Of a DNA stretch of 64,000 bases, positions 8,963-18,574 are shown in pieces; positions within the stretch are counted from its first letter, which is position 1; every line of letters begins with the position of its first letter. The stretch spans positions 1,075,306 through 1,139,305 of the forward strand of contig NZ_JALPRR010000003.1 in NCBI RefSeq assembly GCF_023630205.1. Direction: 5' to 3'. The notes under the pieces are model-generated. The model made no database searches, was not told where the DNA came from, and saw only the letters and a program-made list of their open reading frames with translations. The stretch is from Pontibacter ruber. GTDB taxonomy: Bacteria; Bacteroidota; Bacteroidia; Cytophagales; Hymenobacteraceae. Made by a program: the position numbers and the translations under genes.

Positions 8963-9913
8963 CTATAAGACTATATAACTCAACACCTGAGTATAAATAC
9001 TATAGATTTTCTGGGAGATAAGATTGTTGTTGAAGTTCATGATGACATGATCCCTGTTCATCACCCTTGCTTTTGAAGACGAAAGAACTTTTAGGCACTC
9101 AATATACTTTTCTATCTTCTTATCGATTATAAAACAGTTGTCAGTGCCTTCACAAATCAAGTCCACATCACCCACATTGTTCGACAAGACCGGTAGTGAG
9201 TTTAGAATGGACTCTTTTATAACCTGGGGGCTTCCTTCGCTTACACTGCATAGCAACAGTACGTCTGCCGCCTGCATCAGGCATGTCAGCTCATTTCTGG
9301 AGTATCCTTTCAATTCAATAAACTTAACAGGTCTTGTCGTAGTAGTAGAAAATGCCTCAACGATCCTGAAAGCAAATTCAGGGTCTTTTACTTTTCTGCT
9401 GAAACTGGAAGAAAACAAAATGACAAAATCATCTTCTGACCAGCCGTATTTTTTCCTTGTTGCGTCTCTGAAACATAAGTCAACATCTGTATCAATGCCA
9501 CATGGTATAACCGTAGATTTCTTTCGGAAGTATTTTGCCATTTTAGGTGATACCAGGATGTTGTGTGAAGCAAAACGGCTTGCCAGCAAGCCTATTTTAC
9601 GTTCAGATGATTTGTTGATATCACTCCCATGAAAGGTGATGACAATTTTGTAATTGTGCAGCGTTAGTATCTTGCTCAACACTGCTATAAAAGCCCACAA
9701 CCCATAGTGAACATGAATAATATCTACCCTGTTTTTATTCAGGTATTCTTTAAGCTGAAGAACAGCTTTCAGGTATCCCATTACGCCTCCCTTCTGTATC
9801 AGGAAGTGCTCGATGTGGATGTTATAGTTCTTCATCAAATTGTCAGCCTGCTCCTTCACAAAAGGCTTTACCTCACCAGAGGGTGATCTGCTGACGAATA
9901 CCACATTAATCAT
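8963..9913 (-). CDS. Glycosyltransferase family 4 (GT-B)
   Basis: 316 residues, slightly shorter than typical GT4 enzymes. N-terminal HVHYGLWAF and VITFHGSDIN (residues ~72-105) are acceptor-domain motifs. The C-terminal donor-binding domain carries SEGSPQVIKESI near residue 230, matching the E-x7-E motif that contacts the sugar nucleotide, followed by LPVLSNNVGD. It is cytoplasmic or membrane-associated and adds a sugar to the lipid-linked repeat unit. It lies 91 bp upstream of the DUF354 gene in the same operon. Donor and linkage are unknown. Confidence 0.82.
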   Translation of the reverse strand: MINVVFVSRSPSGEVKPFVKEQADNLMKNYNIHIEHFLIQKGGVMGYLKAVLQLKEYLNKNRVDIIHVHYGLWAFIAVLSKILTLHNYKIVITFHGSDINKSSERKIGLLASRFASHNILVSPKMAKYFRKKSTVIPCGIDTDVDLCFRDATRKKYGWSEDDFVILFSSSFSRKVKDPEFAFRIVEAFSTTTTRPVKFIELKGYSRNELTCLMQAADVLLLCSVSEGSPQVIKESILNSLPVLSNNVGDVDLICEGTDNCFIIDKKIEKYIECLKVLSSSKARVMNRDHVIMNFNNNLISQKIYSIYTQVLSYIVL

Positions 9914-9981
9914 ATAAGCAATTAGTAAGAAGTAAACTTAATCGTACAGCAATTCTGTAATAAAAAATCGAAGATAGGGTA

Positions 9982-11142
9982 TCAGGAAAGTGTAGCTATG
10001 GCTCCTGATTTTACTTTTACTTTCATTTCATTGGTTAAAACAGATTCATAAACCTGTTCAAAAGCTTGCCCCATTTTCTCAATGGAGAAAGAATCCTCTA
10101 TAATTCTTCTGCTCACTCTGCCAAAAGACTCACGTTTTTCTTTGTCATCAATCAAGTCAAGTATTAAATAGGCAATTTCTTCTTCGGACTCGTTTGTAAC
10201 CAGATACCCATTTTCGTGGTGGTGTACAATCTCTTTTGTGCCACCTGGAGCACTGGCTATAACAGGTTTAGCAAGTGCCATATATTCCAGAATTGCATTA
10301 GAAATACCTTCGCCGTTTGTAGAAAAGAGCACGCCTATAGTACAGGCATTTACCAGGGCTTCTACATCATTGATTCTTCCGGGAAAAGAAATCCTTGTAT
10401 GCTTAGAGCTCAGTTCTTTCATTCTGTTGTAGAGCGTGGCATCCTCGTATCCTCCTACACCAATAAATGTGACATCATCTCTTAATCCGGTAACAAAATC
10501 AGCAATCTTATAAAACAGGTCATAGTTCTTGTAATGAGAGAAAGTGGCGGCCATTACTACCACATAAGGTGTTGTAATACCATACTTGCCTTTTACCACT
10601 TCAGCATCAGGAAGATTGCAAAACCTGCTCATGCTCATGCCGTTGTAAATTACCTTGCACTTGTCTATAGGAGGATTGTAAGCGTCTAAACCTGCCTTCG
10701 AATTTGATAGTATGACTTTGGAAAAACGAAAGTTGAGGTAATCGATCAGATTGTAAACCGACCACTTAGAGGAATTAGTAGGAGCGCCTGTAATCTGGCT
10801 GTTAATGACAGGTATTTTTTGAGTAATGACTGCAGGCAGCGTGTAAAAAGACTGCATGCGCCCCCAGGTATGTACTACGTGAGGCTGAAAGGCCTTGCAG
10901 ATTTTGTAAAATTCATAGAATACGTCAATGTTGCTTCCGGTCTTTTCTCTTTTTATAACTGTATAGGGTATGTTCAGTTTGAAGAAATCTACATAGTGCA
11001 CTTCGTCTCTGGTGACTACCACCATCATATCGAAACATCCTTTCTTCTTTAGATAAGACAAAAGTTCGAGCAGGCGTCTTTCTTTTCCTCCACCACGCAG
11101 GCTACCAATAAAAAAAAGGATCCGGGTGTTGTTGTTGCTCAT
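9982..11142 (-). CDS. Glycosyltransferase family 4 (GT-B)
   Basis: 386 residues, full length for GT4. The N-terminal glycine-rich loop FIGSLRGGGKERRLLEL (residues ~11-27) and VVHTWGRMQ (~85) belong to the acceptor domain. The donor domain contains FPGRINDVEALV (~253) and STNGEGISNAILEYMALAKPVI (split here from the following SAPGGTKEIV), giving the E-x7-E retaining-transferase motif. It acts on the cytoplasmic face during repeat-unit assembly. It sits between the methyltransferase and the second GT4 in the minus-strand operon. Confidence 0.85.
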   Translation of the reverse strand: MSNNNTRILFFIGSLRGGGKERRLLELLSYLKKKGCFDMMVVVTRDEVHYVDFFKLNIPYTVIKREKTGSNIDVFYEFYKICKAFQPHVVHTWGRMQSFYTLPAVITQKIPVINSQITGAPTNSSKWSVYNLIDYLNFRFSKVILSNSKAGLDAYNPPIDKCKVIYNGMSMSRFCNLPDAEVVKGKYGITTPYVVVMAATFSHYKNYDLFYKIADFVTGLRDDVTFIGVGGYEDATLYNRMKELSSKHTRISFPGRINDVEALVNACTIGVLFSTNGEGISNAILEYMALAKPVIASAPGGTKEIVHHHENGYLVTNESEEEIAYLILDLIDDKEKRESFGRVSRRIIEDSFSIEKMGQAFEQVYESVLTNEMKVKVKSGAIATLS

Positions 11143-11215
11143 AGTAGGTAGGAGTTATATCTGCAGGTGCTTCAGGAACTACACAACGTTGGTTGTCATA
11201 GAATAATTTGGGGAG

Positions 11216-11959
11216 CTATTTCTCCATTTTAAATTTAAAACAACTGGATGTCAGGTAAGAAACAAAAGAATTTCCCATGAATACCTTGCCTACTTTACCG
11301 AATGTATTTGGGGATCTCCAGGCTACCTGCGGATTTTTGAAACCGATCTCCTGTAACATAGCAATCCAGGTACTTGGCTCCTGATGTTTATGCCACTCTA
11401 TAGTTGGAGCAAATATGCTTTTGATACCAATTGCATTATAAAAATTTTTACAGCTGGCATCAGCAACGATAAGACTACCACCCTTGCTCATTTTATTATA
11501 AACATCCGTCATGATTTTCTTGTAAGTGTTGTAGCTTTTGGTGTCTTTCCGAAAGTTTATACATGCTTCTTCATCTAGATGGTTAATAGAGCTATGCATA
11601 ACTACAACATCAAATTCTTCATCTTTTACCTGAGGCGTGTACGATTGCAGCGTTACAGGCGAAAGCTCGACGGGTAGGGTGGGTGATAGCTCTGTCTTAA
11701 ATGCATTGAACTTATTTATCATGCCGGAACTAGACCCATCTGATTCTGGTTCGAGGCACACTACCTTGCTGGCCCCTTTTACCGCTGCATAAAACGATAA
11801 TAATCCGGTACCACCTCCCACATCCAGTACTTTCTTGTTAGCTAGTTCTACATCATCAAAGATGTACTTGAGGTGAAATTTTAAATTTGATTTAGTCGAA
11901 TACATTTTACGGTCAATCGCTAAATCAAGAAAGTTTTCGGTGATGTTATTGTTTTGCAT
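11216..11959 (-). CDS. Class I SAM-dependent methyltransferase
   Basis: 247 residues. Motif I is VLDVGGGTGLLSFYA near residue 45, followed by an acidic LEPES at the end of the second strand, which is the SAM-binding signature. A VVMHSSINHLD segment (~128) fits motif IV. Placed between the Wzy-like polymerase and GT4 genes, it could O- or N-methylate a sugar of the repeat unit or cap the chain to control length (inference). No membrane segment is evident. The DNA is notably AT-rich like its operon neighbours. Confidence 0.72.
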   Translation of the reverse strand: MQNNNITENFLDLAIDRKMYSTKSNLKFHLKYIFDDVELANKKVLDVGGGTGLLSFYAAVKGASKVVCLEPESDGSSSGMINKFNAFKTELSPTLPVELSPVTLQSYTPQVKDEEFDVVVMHSSINHLDEEACINFRKDTKSYNTYKKIMTDVYNKMSKGGSLIVADASCKNFYNAIGIKSIFAPTIEWHKHQEPSTWIAMLQEIGFKNPQVAWRSPNTFGKVGKVFMGNSFVSYLTSSCFKFKMEK

Positions 11960-12088
11960 ACCTGTATGAATTGAATGTGATGAGATGTTTAAAATGTCGA
12001 AGCTTACCGTCTGCTTTAAAACTTTATACTTTATTTTGGTATGAAGTATAAACTGGTTCAGGTGGTAATAGGTGTAGTAGATTCTGAC

Positions 12089-13345
12089 CTAATAACCAAC
12101 TGTTATTTCTTCTTCCAATTCTACTTCTTCGGTTTCCTTTTCCTTTTTCGTCAGGCTCAAATTGCACACAAGAAACAGCAGCAACATAGAGTCAGCCTGG
12201 GTATAGCGGCCCGTGATCGTATAAATGGTGAAGACTATAAAGCAATAAAAAACGGTCATTGTATCTGCTCGTGTACGGCAAGCTTTTAAGGCGATAAAGA
12301 AAGCAGTCAGGATCATCAGCAGGTAAAGCCCGACCCCGATCAGGCCGCTGGAGTGTGCTATACTTGGCAGGTCGCCATGCAGTGTTCTTTCATAGAACAC
12401 GCCTTGGCCGTAGTTTCCGGCACTATTAAACAATCCGAAACCCAACCAGGGGCTGTAGGCTTTGAGAACAAACATGTCTTTGTAGAGCATTTCATACTCA
12501 AAAAAACGTTTCTCTTCCTCAAGCTCTCTGTTATCAAGATTTCTCAGTTCATAACGCTCTTTAAAAACAGAAGCAAAATCTGATTGATAGTATAGCGTGG
12601 CTCCTACCACAGCGGTAAAGGACAAAAAGAATATAACTTTCTTCGCTGTTTTGGGAGTCAATGTAGAAATAACAGCAAAGGGTATTCCTATGATGCTTGC
12701 CATCATAACTGACCGTCGGAGGGTAAGCAATATAAAGGCTATGGCAATGATGTATATAGCGATCATGGCGATATTGCTCTTTTGTAATATCCTCAGCAGC
12801 ACAACAAAAAGCGCGATTGCCACAACGTTAAAGCTGGTAAAGATCAGGTTGCCATAAAAGATCCCGTTACTAATGCCATACATGGAGTAGGGCGAAAATT
12901 TAAAAAGCGTGGCAAAGATCGTATTGGCAATAAAAACCAGCAGAATGAGTAAAGAAGCATTAGTCAGCTCTTTAAAGATGGTTTTGTAAGAATACTGTCT
13001 GTAAATATTATTGATAAGGGGCAGCGAAATAAAGAACAGCAGCACCGGAAAGATCAGACCTAGTTTCAGTGTATGTATCGAATCTGGTATGAGTATGATG
13101 TAATATAAAAACAGAACTACTGCAAAGGCATTATGGGAAAACAGCGCGTAGTTACGGTTTATTATTACGAACACGATAATTGTTACAACCGCATAAAAGC
13201 AGGCAATGGGTAATACAGGTGTAATAACGGTATGTGCAAAGACTAATACAGGTATATAGATTATCCCCAGATCTTTCTTTTTGGAAAGTATAAAATACGC
13301 AGCAACGTAGATCAGTACTTCAGTTAACAGAAAGAATAACTTCAT
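12089..13345 (-). CDS. O-antigen polymerase/ligase-like membrane protein (Wzy-type)
   Basis: 418 residues with about ten hydrophobic membrane segments. A large loop lies around residues 270-350, containing WLGFGLFNSAGNYG and HGDLPSIAHSSGLIGVGLYLL. A periplasmic loop with an H-S-G-L-I-G pattern is typical of Wzy/WaaL proteins (O-antigen ligase domain). It would polymerise lipid-linked repeat units in the periplasm after flipping. The acidic C-terminal tail (KEKETEEVELEEE) is cytoplasmic or variable. It is the only polymerase candidate in the operon, so assignment is supported by context as well as topology. Confidence 0.75.
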   Translation of the reverse strand: MKLFFLLTEVLIYVAAYFILSKKKDLGIIYIPVLVFAHTVITPVLPIACFYAVVTIIVFVIINRNYALFSHNAFAVVLFLYYIILIPDSIHTLKLGLIFPVLLFFISLPLINNIYRQYSYKTIFKELTNASLLILLVFIANTIFATLFKFSPYSMYGISNGIFYGNLIFTSFNVVAIALFVVLLRILQKSNIAMIAIYIIAIAFILLTLRRSVMMASIIGIPFAVISTLTPKTAKKVIFFLSFTAVVGATLYYQSDFASVFKERYELRNLDNRELEEEKRFFEYEMLYKDMFVLKAYSPWLGFGLFNSAGNYGQGVFYERTLHGDLPSIAHSSGLIGVGLYLLMILTAFFIALKACRTRADTMTVFYCFIVFTIYTITGRYTQADSMLLLFLVCNLSLTKKEKETEEVELEEEITVGY

Positions 13346-13429
13346 AAAAGGGGAATGGCATTTTAACTTTTTGACTTTAGCAGATCAAAGTATATCCGGA
13401 AGGAGAAAGAAAGCGAACAACTAAAGGAA

Positions 13430-14395
13430 CTACTTGATCAGTTGCTTTACCCAATGCTTCACTTTTCTGTATCGGGGCGACATGGTCTTCCACATCACAA
13501 GACCCTGATAAGGCACACGATTCAGAATATACAAATCCCACCAAAGCTTTTTAGACAGCACCGTGAACTCTGTTTGCTTCTCTATTTCGTTGCTTTTGTC
13601 ACGGGAAGGGCTATAAGCATACCTGATGCCTGCATAAATAGCCTTTCGGGCAATGAATTCATTTCTGTAGAAATCACCCTCCTGGTAGAGATCAAACCAG
13701 GACTCCTTACAACTATCGATTCTACCCAAGCGTGCATTATGTGAAACACAGGTGTCTTTGTATACCGCCAGTACTTTAGGAGTGAATGCTATATTATACT
13801 TGGTTGCAATTTTAGCCCAGGTATAATCGTCTTCTCCACCTATCATCCCTACCGGGAAACCGCCAACATTATCAAACACGCTCTTATTAATAACGATAGC
13901 TGATGACCATGGAACGTGGTGTTTTAGCTTTACTTTAAAAAAATCGTCTACTATTCCTTCCTGTACTTCGTTCCCGTAAATCGTGGAAGTGACCGGGTTA
14001 ATTGTGGAAGTGACCGGGTTAATTTTTTTATATGCAGCAGCATAGAGTCCGCAGAATGGGTATTTATCGATAAGGCGTTTCATCTCAGCCAGGAAGCCAG
14101 GCTCCCAATTATCATCTGCGTCCAGTAGAGCAATGTATTGGTGATTGGATTTCTTTATTCCGTGATTTCTGGCATCAGAGACACCACCATTTTTTTTAGA
14201 AAATACCTTCAGCCTAGGGTCGGTAATGCTGAGCGCTATTTGCAGGCTCTTGTCTGTAGAGCCATCGTCAACTACAATTAACTCAAAGTCGCGGTATGTC
14301 TGGCTCAGAGCTGAATTTATGGTTTCAGCAACGTGTGCCTCTTTGTTATACAATGGAATCACTACGCTGAACATTGGCTTCTTTGAATTCATCAA
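13430..14395 (-). CDS. Glycosyltransferase family 2
   Basis: 321 residues with the GT-A fold signature: FSVVIPLYNKEAHVAETI at residues ~9-26, ELIVVDDGSTDKS (~37-49) and a DAD-like ALLDADDNWEPGF (~90-102) that would bind the metal and sugar nucleotide. Later there is a GGEDDYTWAKI motif (~182). Its start overlaps the 3' end of the upstream kinase gene by 50 bp; later ATG codons at 14392 and about 14374 would shorten but not remove the overlap. Residues ~127-140 hold an exact repeat NPVTSTI twice, from a 21-bp tandem duplication at 13983-14024. Confidence 0.85.
   Translation of the reverse strand: MMNSKKPMFSVVIPLYNKEAHVAETINSALSQTYRDFELIVVDDGSTDKSLQIALSITDPRLKVFSKKNGGVSDARNHGIKKSNHQYIALLDADDNWEPGFLAEMKRLIDKYPFCGLYAAAYKKINPVTSTINPVTSTIYGNEVQEGIVDDFFKVKLKHHVPWSSAIVINKSVFDNVGGFPVGMIGGEDDYTWAKIATKYNIAFTPKVLAVYKDTCVSHNARLGRIDSCKESWFDLYQEGDFYRNEFIARKAIYAGIRYAYSPSRDKSNEIEKQTEFTVLSKKLWWDLYILNRVPYQGLVMWKTMSPRYRKVKHWVKQLIK
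13983..14024. repeat. 21-bp perfect tandem duplication inside the GT2 gene
   Basis: Two identical 21-base units, 13983-14003 and 14004-14024, keep the reading frame and add seven residues (NPVTSTI) between the conserved DADD region and the acceptor part. It is a recent slippage event or a contraction/expansion site. Confidence 0.95.
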
Positions 14396-15155
14396 TTATG
14401 TTTTTTAATACATAATTGTATTTTGCAATTACTTTTTCAGGGATCACTTCTAGGTTTGAGAGCTGTCCTATCTCTCCGGATATTCGGTTTATAGAGTAAG
14501 CCAGGCGTAAATGGTTGGACGTAGTTTGTAGCTCCTGGGCTAGTTTATCTAAATAGGGCTGTTCTTTTAGGATTGATTCTGTCCAGCTCTCTCTATAGTA
14601 GATTGCCTGTCCGTAATTATGGTAATGAATGTAATCTGTGATAAAGCTCCCGTTGCAGGTGAACATGCTCCAATCTATTATTTTGATCTGATGATCTACA
14701 TGTACCATATTTCCCTGGTGCAGATCGCCATGAGCACTGGTTACAGGTAAATTAACGGATCTGAGTATATTTTCTGCTTTCTCCAGCAGCCCTGGTTTCA
14801 AACCAATGTTTTCTAAATTTCGAAGATATTTAAAATCGAAAGCATTGCTGGAGGGCTGCACAGGGTACCCTAGTGCCTCTTGCAGTTTTGATTCAATAAA
14901 CTGTTCTGCCAAAAGCGAGTTTTCGGCACAGATCGGCTCTCCTCTTTTCATGACCAAGTAAAAGAGCCTGTGTTTGATACGCAGAACCTGGCCAGACCAG
15001 AACATTGAACCTAATGCGCCGTGATTACCCTGTAGCTCCGCAATTTTTGATGCTTTACCGTTAGGGGTAAAGATCTTAAAGGTCCACTTGCCAAAATGGT
15101 AAATAAAAGACGGCTTGCTGTAGTGGTAACGACCAAGTTTTATTATCGAGCGCAT
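14346..15155 (-). CDS. Aminoglycoside-phosphotransferase-like kinase (APH/choline kinase fold)
   Basis: 269 residues. The catalytic loop VTSAHGDLHQGNMVHVD (~138-154) and the metal-binding IKIIDWSMF (~157-165) match the HGDxxxxN...IDW/F pattern of APH-fold small-molecule kinases. The N-lobe is short. The start ATG overlaps the flippase stop by one base (TAATG), which indicates translational coupling. In polysaccharide loci such kinases may phosphorylate a sugar or lipid; antibiotic resistance is unlikely here. Substrate unknown. Confidence 0.68.
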   Translation of the reverse strand: MRSIIKLGRYHYSKPSFIYHFGKWTFKIFTPNGKASKIAELQGNHGALGSMFWSGQVLRIKHRLFYLVMKRGEPICAENSLLAEQFIESKLQEALGYPVQPSSNAFDFKYLRNLENIGLKPGLLEKAENILRSVNLPVTSAHGDLHQGNMVHVDHQIKIIDWSMFTCNGSFITDYIHYHNYGQAIYYRESWTESILKEQPYLDKLAQELQTTSNHLRLAYSINRISGEIGQLSNLEVIPEKVIAKYNYVLKNIIDEFKEANVQRSDSIV

Positions 15156-16594
15156 TAGCCTTTATTTACCAGTTTATAGCCTTTCTTTATTTCTGATATA
15201 AAAAATAGGGTGTAAGTAAGTATACCTGTAAAACCTGCAGCAATCAGGTTGTATAGCAACGGCATCTCTATATACGAAACGCTATAAATCATGCCCAACA
15301 TTACAGCTGCAGCTAATAAAGGTTTTTTTAAGGCTAGTATCACATCCCCGTCAGTCACATTGATATACTTCTTCATGTAGTAATGAAAAGTAAGCCTGGA
15401 GGTAGTATAGTGTATGCAAACGGCATATGCTACACCAACCAAACCGAAGTATTTAGTTCCAAAATACATCAAGGGAAGCGCTACTAAAAAGGTGTTGGTT
15501 ATATTCAGATAAAAACTTACTGAAGGCTTTCCAATACCCTTCAATACTTCTGCCGGGGTGCCTGATATCGCAAAAATCATAGATGCGACAGATAGCACAC
15601 GCAGGGGAGCCGCCGCTTCTATCCAATTGCTGCCAAAAAGGTATTGTATAAGGTCCTCGGCTAAACCAATGAACAGGACCGACACCGGGAAGGTGATGGT
15701 AGCAGAGAGTGTCATCACTCTTAGGTAATAGTATTTTATCTGCTCTCTATCGTCTTGAATTTTGCTGTAGACTGGGAAGAAAACCTTATTAAAAATAGAG
15801 TACAGCTGCCCTCTTAGTGTTTCGGAAAGCGTGAATGCCAATGTGTAAATACCGAGTGTATGCGCACTCATCAGTTTTCCAACTATCAAGTAATCAATGT
15901 TATTCCTGAAAAAGAAAAGAATGTTGTTGATTTGTGTGTAGGTGCTGTAACCTGCCAGATTTGTTAAAGAACTACCCTGAAAAACAAATTTGGGTCGCCA
16001 GCCAACTTTTATCCAATAGGAGATAAAAATTATAAAGGAACCTAAGATGGACTTCAAAACCAGGCTCCATACACCAAATCCAAGTATGGCTAGTGCTATA
16101 GCTGTAATCGAACTTACTACGGTGCCTGCAATGGTGATCCGAACCAGGTTATTAAAATCCAATTTCTTGGTAAGAATAACCCTTGGTATAATAGTCAGAA
16201 TGTTAAAGAACAGATAAATGCTTAGTGCATTTAATACAGGTACCAGCCTCGGCTCCTTATAGAACGCTGCTCCATAAGGAGAGATAAAGAAATAGAACAA
16301 GGAAATGAAGGCAGTTGCCAGTGCTAGTAAAAACCAGAAGGCACTGGAGTAACGGACTTCTGTTAGCTCATCTTCCTTTTTCTGGACCAGGGCATTGAAT
16401 AAACCCATATCCGAAACAACCTGTAGGAAGCCAATTATGATCATTGCCATTCCTACTATGCCGTATGCATCTGGTAACAGAAGCCTGGCCAGAATCAGCT
16501 TTACAACAAAATCTGTGGAGCGGGTTGCGACGACACTGATCGTATTCCACTTTATTCCGGAATAGACACTCTTTTTTAACTGCGTTGTTGACAT
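15155..16594 (-). CDS. Wzx-type polysaccharide repeat-unit flippase (MOP superfamily)
   Basis: 479 residues with 12-14 predicted membrane segments spread along the whole length. The N-terminus reads KKSVYSGIKWNTISVVATRS, which is typical of the lipopolysaccharide/teichuronic-acid flippase family. The protein moves undecaprenyl-linked repeat units from the cytoplasmic to the periplasmic leaflet. It starts 8 bp after the nucleotidyltransferase/kinase gene and overlaps the next gene by one base, so it is embedded in the operon. Confidence 0.85.
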   Translation of the reverse strand: MSTTQLKKSVYSGIKWNTISVVATRSTDFVVKLILARLLLPDAYGIVGMAMIIIGFLQVVSDMGLFNALVQKKEDELTEVRYSSAFWFLLALATAFISLFYFFISPYGAAFYKEPRLVPVLNALSIYLFFNILTIIPRVILTKKLDFNNLVRITIAGTVVSSITAIALAILGFGVWSLVLKSILGSFIIFISYWIKVGWRPKFVFQGSSLTNLAGYSTYTQINNILFFFRNNIDYLIVGKLMSAHTLGIYTLAFTLSETLRGQLYSIFNKVFFPVYSKIQDDREQIKYYYLRVMTLSATITFPVSVLFIGLAEDLIQYLFGSNWIEAAAPLRVLSVASMIFAISGTPAEVLKGIGKPSVSFYLNITNTFLVALPLMYFGTKYFGLVGVAYAVCIHYTTSRLTFHYYMKKYINVTDGDVILALKKPLLAAAVMLGMIYSVSYIEMPLLYNLIAAGFTGILTYTLFFISEIKKGYKLVNKG

Positions 16595-16602
16595 AAGCAG
16601 GA

Positions 16603-17841
16603 TCAGTTGCAGGGTTCCGCTATGAGGAAATGCTTGTAAAGCTTTGGATGGTTGTATATTTCGGAGACAATCAGATCGGATGCTTCGCTTATGGACATGC
16701 TGGATGTATCGATGCTTTTATACTTCCCATTCGAAACTTTATTGGCCACCGTTCTGAATTTCTCTGTATCTGCTATGCTTCGTTCCAGACTTGTTTCATG
16801 TGGTTTTCGCTTTACCAATACCTCCGGGGCAGCATGTAGAAAAAATACAAGGTCCGGATCAGGAAGTATGAACTTGTATAAAAGTTTAGGACCTGCATTT
16901 TTATCCTGATAAACAAAGCCCGGAAACCTGTCGATGAGTGTAATTGTATATTTCGACTTCCGAACTACAGGGGCTATCCGCAGCATGTACTCCAGGGGGA
17001 GTACAGCAAAAGTTTTAAAGAGATTGTATGCTTTCTTCAGTGGCCATGTGCTAAGATTATAGGTGTATATCTTTTTTACAGTTTCAGACGACCAATTGCT
17101 TTCACCAGTTCCTAAATAAAGCCTGTTGTTTTTAATGTTTAGTTTTTTACCAACTGCTTCAACCAAAGTAGTTTTTCCTACGCCATCTGTTCCTAAAAAA
17201 AGCACACTCAGGCCGTAACCATACTTGAAAGTAGAAGTTGATCTGATCATTTTCTTACGCTCCTGAATAAAGTAGGGATTAAGTATTTGCTGGAGCTTAG
17301 CGGTGTTTAATGGAAACTCACGATCTAGCCATTCCTGTATTTGTTCTATTACCCCCAAGTGCTCACTGCCTATCTCGTGTAAGTACAAAGAAATATATTT
17401 TTGCAAGTATGCCTTATGTTTTCCCTCCAGTTTGCCACGCTCTTTGTAGCCTAAATGTGCAGCATACAACATTACTGCATCAAATCCTTTTGGCCGGTAA
17501 ATGCTAACCTCGTTTAAAACAGAGTCGGAGATCGTGTGGCTGGCACCCGAGTAGGTACAGCAAACAGCATCACTTTTTGCAAAGGTTAAGGAATATTTTA
17601 CATCCAGGTATTGCTCAGAGGAAGGGGAAATGTAGAAAAAGTGGTTTTTATGGAATGCTGGTTCTTTTCTTCGATACCACCCTAACTCAAAGATTTTTTT
17701 TTCAAATGCTTGCTTACCTGCAGGAGCTACAAAAAGATCAATATCATTCGAGCTAAAATCACTTTCAAAGTCGGTTAAAAGAAAATATTCTATACAGCTG
17801 CTATTTAGATGATCAAACAACTGATGTAAGTAGTTACTCAT
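16603..17841 (-). CDS. Fusion: nucleotidyltransferase-like domain plus thymidylate-kinase-like P-loop domain
   Basis: 412 residues in two parts. Residues ~1-190 look like a nucleotidyltransferase-type domain, with SSNDIDLFV near residue 30 recalling the GSxxDxD metal site, though the first Gly is not obvious. Residues ~205-405 are a P-loop kinase like thymidylate kinase: Walker A FLGTDGVGKTTLVEAVGKK (~213-231), TLIDRFPGFVY (~299) and a lid region with RKPHETSLERS (~350). It lies between the UpxY-like regulator and the flippase, so a role in making or modifying the polysaccharide, such as phosphorylating a sugar or lipid carrier, is more likely than dTMP synthesis. Such fusions are poorly characterised. 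Confidence 0.62.
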   Translation of the reverse strand: MSNYLHQLFDHLNSSCIEYFLLTDFESDFSSNDIDLFVAPAGKQAFEKKIFELGWYRRKEPAFHKNHFFYISPSSEQYLDVKYSLTFAKSDAVCCTYSGASHTISDSVLNEVSIYRPKGFDAVMLYAAHLGYKERGKLEGKHKAYLQKYISLYLHEIGSEHLGVIEQIQEWLDREFPLNTAKLQQILNPYFIQERKKMIRSTSTFKYGYGLSVLFLGTDGVGKTTLVEAVGKKLNIKNNRLYLGTGESNWSSETVKKIYTYNLSTWPLKKAYNLFKTFAVLPLEYMLRIAPVVRKSKYTITLIDRFPGFVYQDKNAGPKLLYKFILPDPDLVFFLHAAPEVLVKRKPHETSLERSIADTEKFRTVANKVSNGKYKSIDTSSMSISEASDLIVSEIYNHPKLYKHFLIAEPCN

Positions 17842-17875
17842 ATCTTCTTAAAGTAATGTATAATAACCCGACAAC

Positions 17876-18376
17876 TTATTTTTTTACAGCTTTTACTAAA
17901 CTATCCTTGTCAAGCTCGGCATGTAAAATATAGCCCAGCGAGGGGAGTGCCACTTTTACGGAATTATTCTTTATGGCTATAATCGTACCTTCTCTGTCGA
18001 TCAGTGTGCCTCTGTTAATTTTTACAGAATCATGGACGTTAAATTCTGCCTTCTCTACCTGCACATTTTGGTGCTCATTCAGAAATCTTTTGATGGTATC
18101 TATTTCCTCGTCTTTGATAACGGCAGGCCTTCCCAGCCAGTAAACCAGGTTTAATACACCATTGACTTTGCTTAACTCACCGAGTTGTTTCTCAGGAAGA
18201 TGAACAAAGACGTAAGACGTAAATAGAGGCATCAATACCATCTTCTTTCTATCGCTCCACTGGCGTACTACTTTGTTCAGAGGGCAGTAACTCTCGATAT
18301 TCTTCAGACTCAGCAATTCTGCTACTTTTTTCTCCCAACGAGGTTTCGTGTAAACTGCGTACCACTTTGCATTCAT
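17876..18376 (-). CDS. UpxY/RfaH-like NusG-family transcription antiterminator
   Basis: 166 residues from the preferred start at 18376, which gives MNAKWYAVYTKPRWEKKVAE, the standard opening of the NusG N-terminal domain; the longer frame to 18433 adds 19 unconserved residues. The C-terminal KOW region includes VKINRGTLIDREGTIIAIKNN. In Bacteroides, UpxY proteins let RNA polymerase read through long capsule operons. Here it lies third in a 15-kb polysaccharide operon, after wza/wzc-like genes and a 198-bp gap, and precedes all repeat-unit genes, so it probably promotes their full-length transcription (inference from family and position). Confidence 0.85.
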   Translation of the reverse strand: MNAKWYAVYTKPRWEKKVAELLSLKNIESYCPLNKVVRQWSDRKKMVLMPLFTSYVFVHLPEKQLGELSKVNGVLNLVYWLGRPAVIKDEEIDTIKRFLNEHQNVQVEKAEFNVHDSVKINRGTLIDREGTIIAIKNNSVKVALPSLGYILHAELDKDSLVKAVKK

Positions 18377-18574
18377 AGTATTATAATCTAAAGTAAAAGC
18401 TCGATTGGCTAAGGCTTCGCCTACCTCAGTCACAAAGTAGTAACCGGGTGAAAAAGTGTGAAAGCATTCTGTTAAATCCGGTACAATGCAAAAGGCAACC
18501 TGTGAGGATCCTCATGCTTGTAGTAAGAGCGCAATGCTTTACAAACCTTATTTTTACAGCAAGCTTCTTATATT

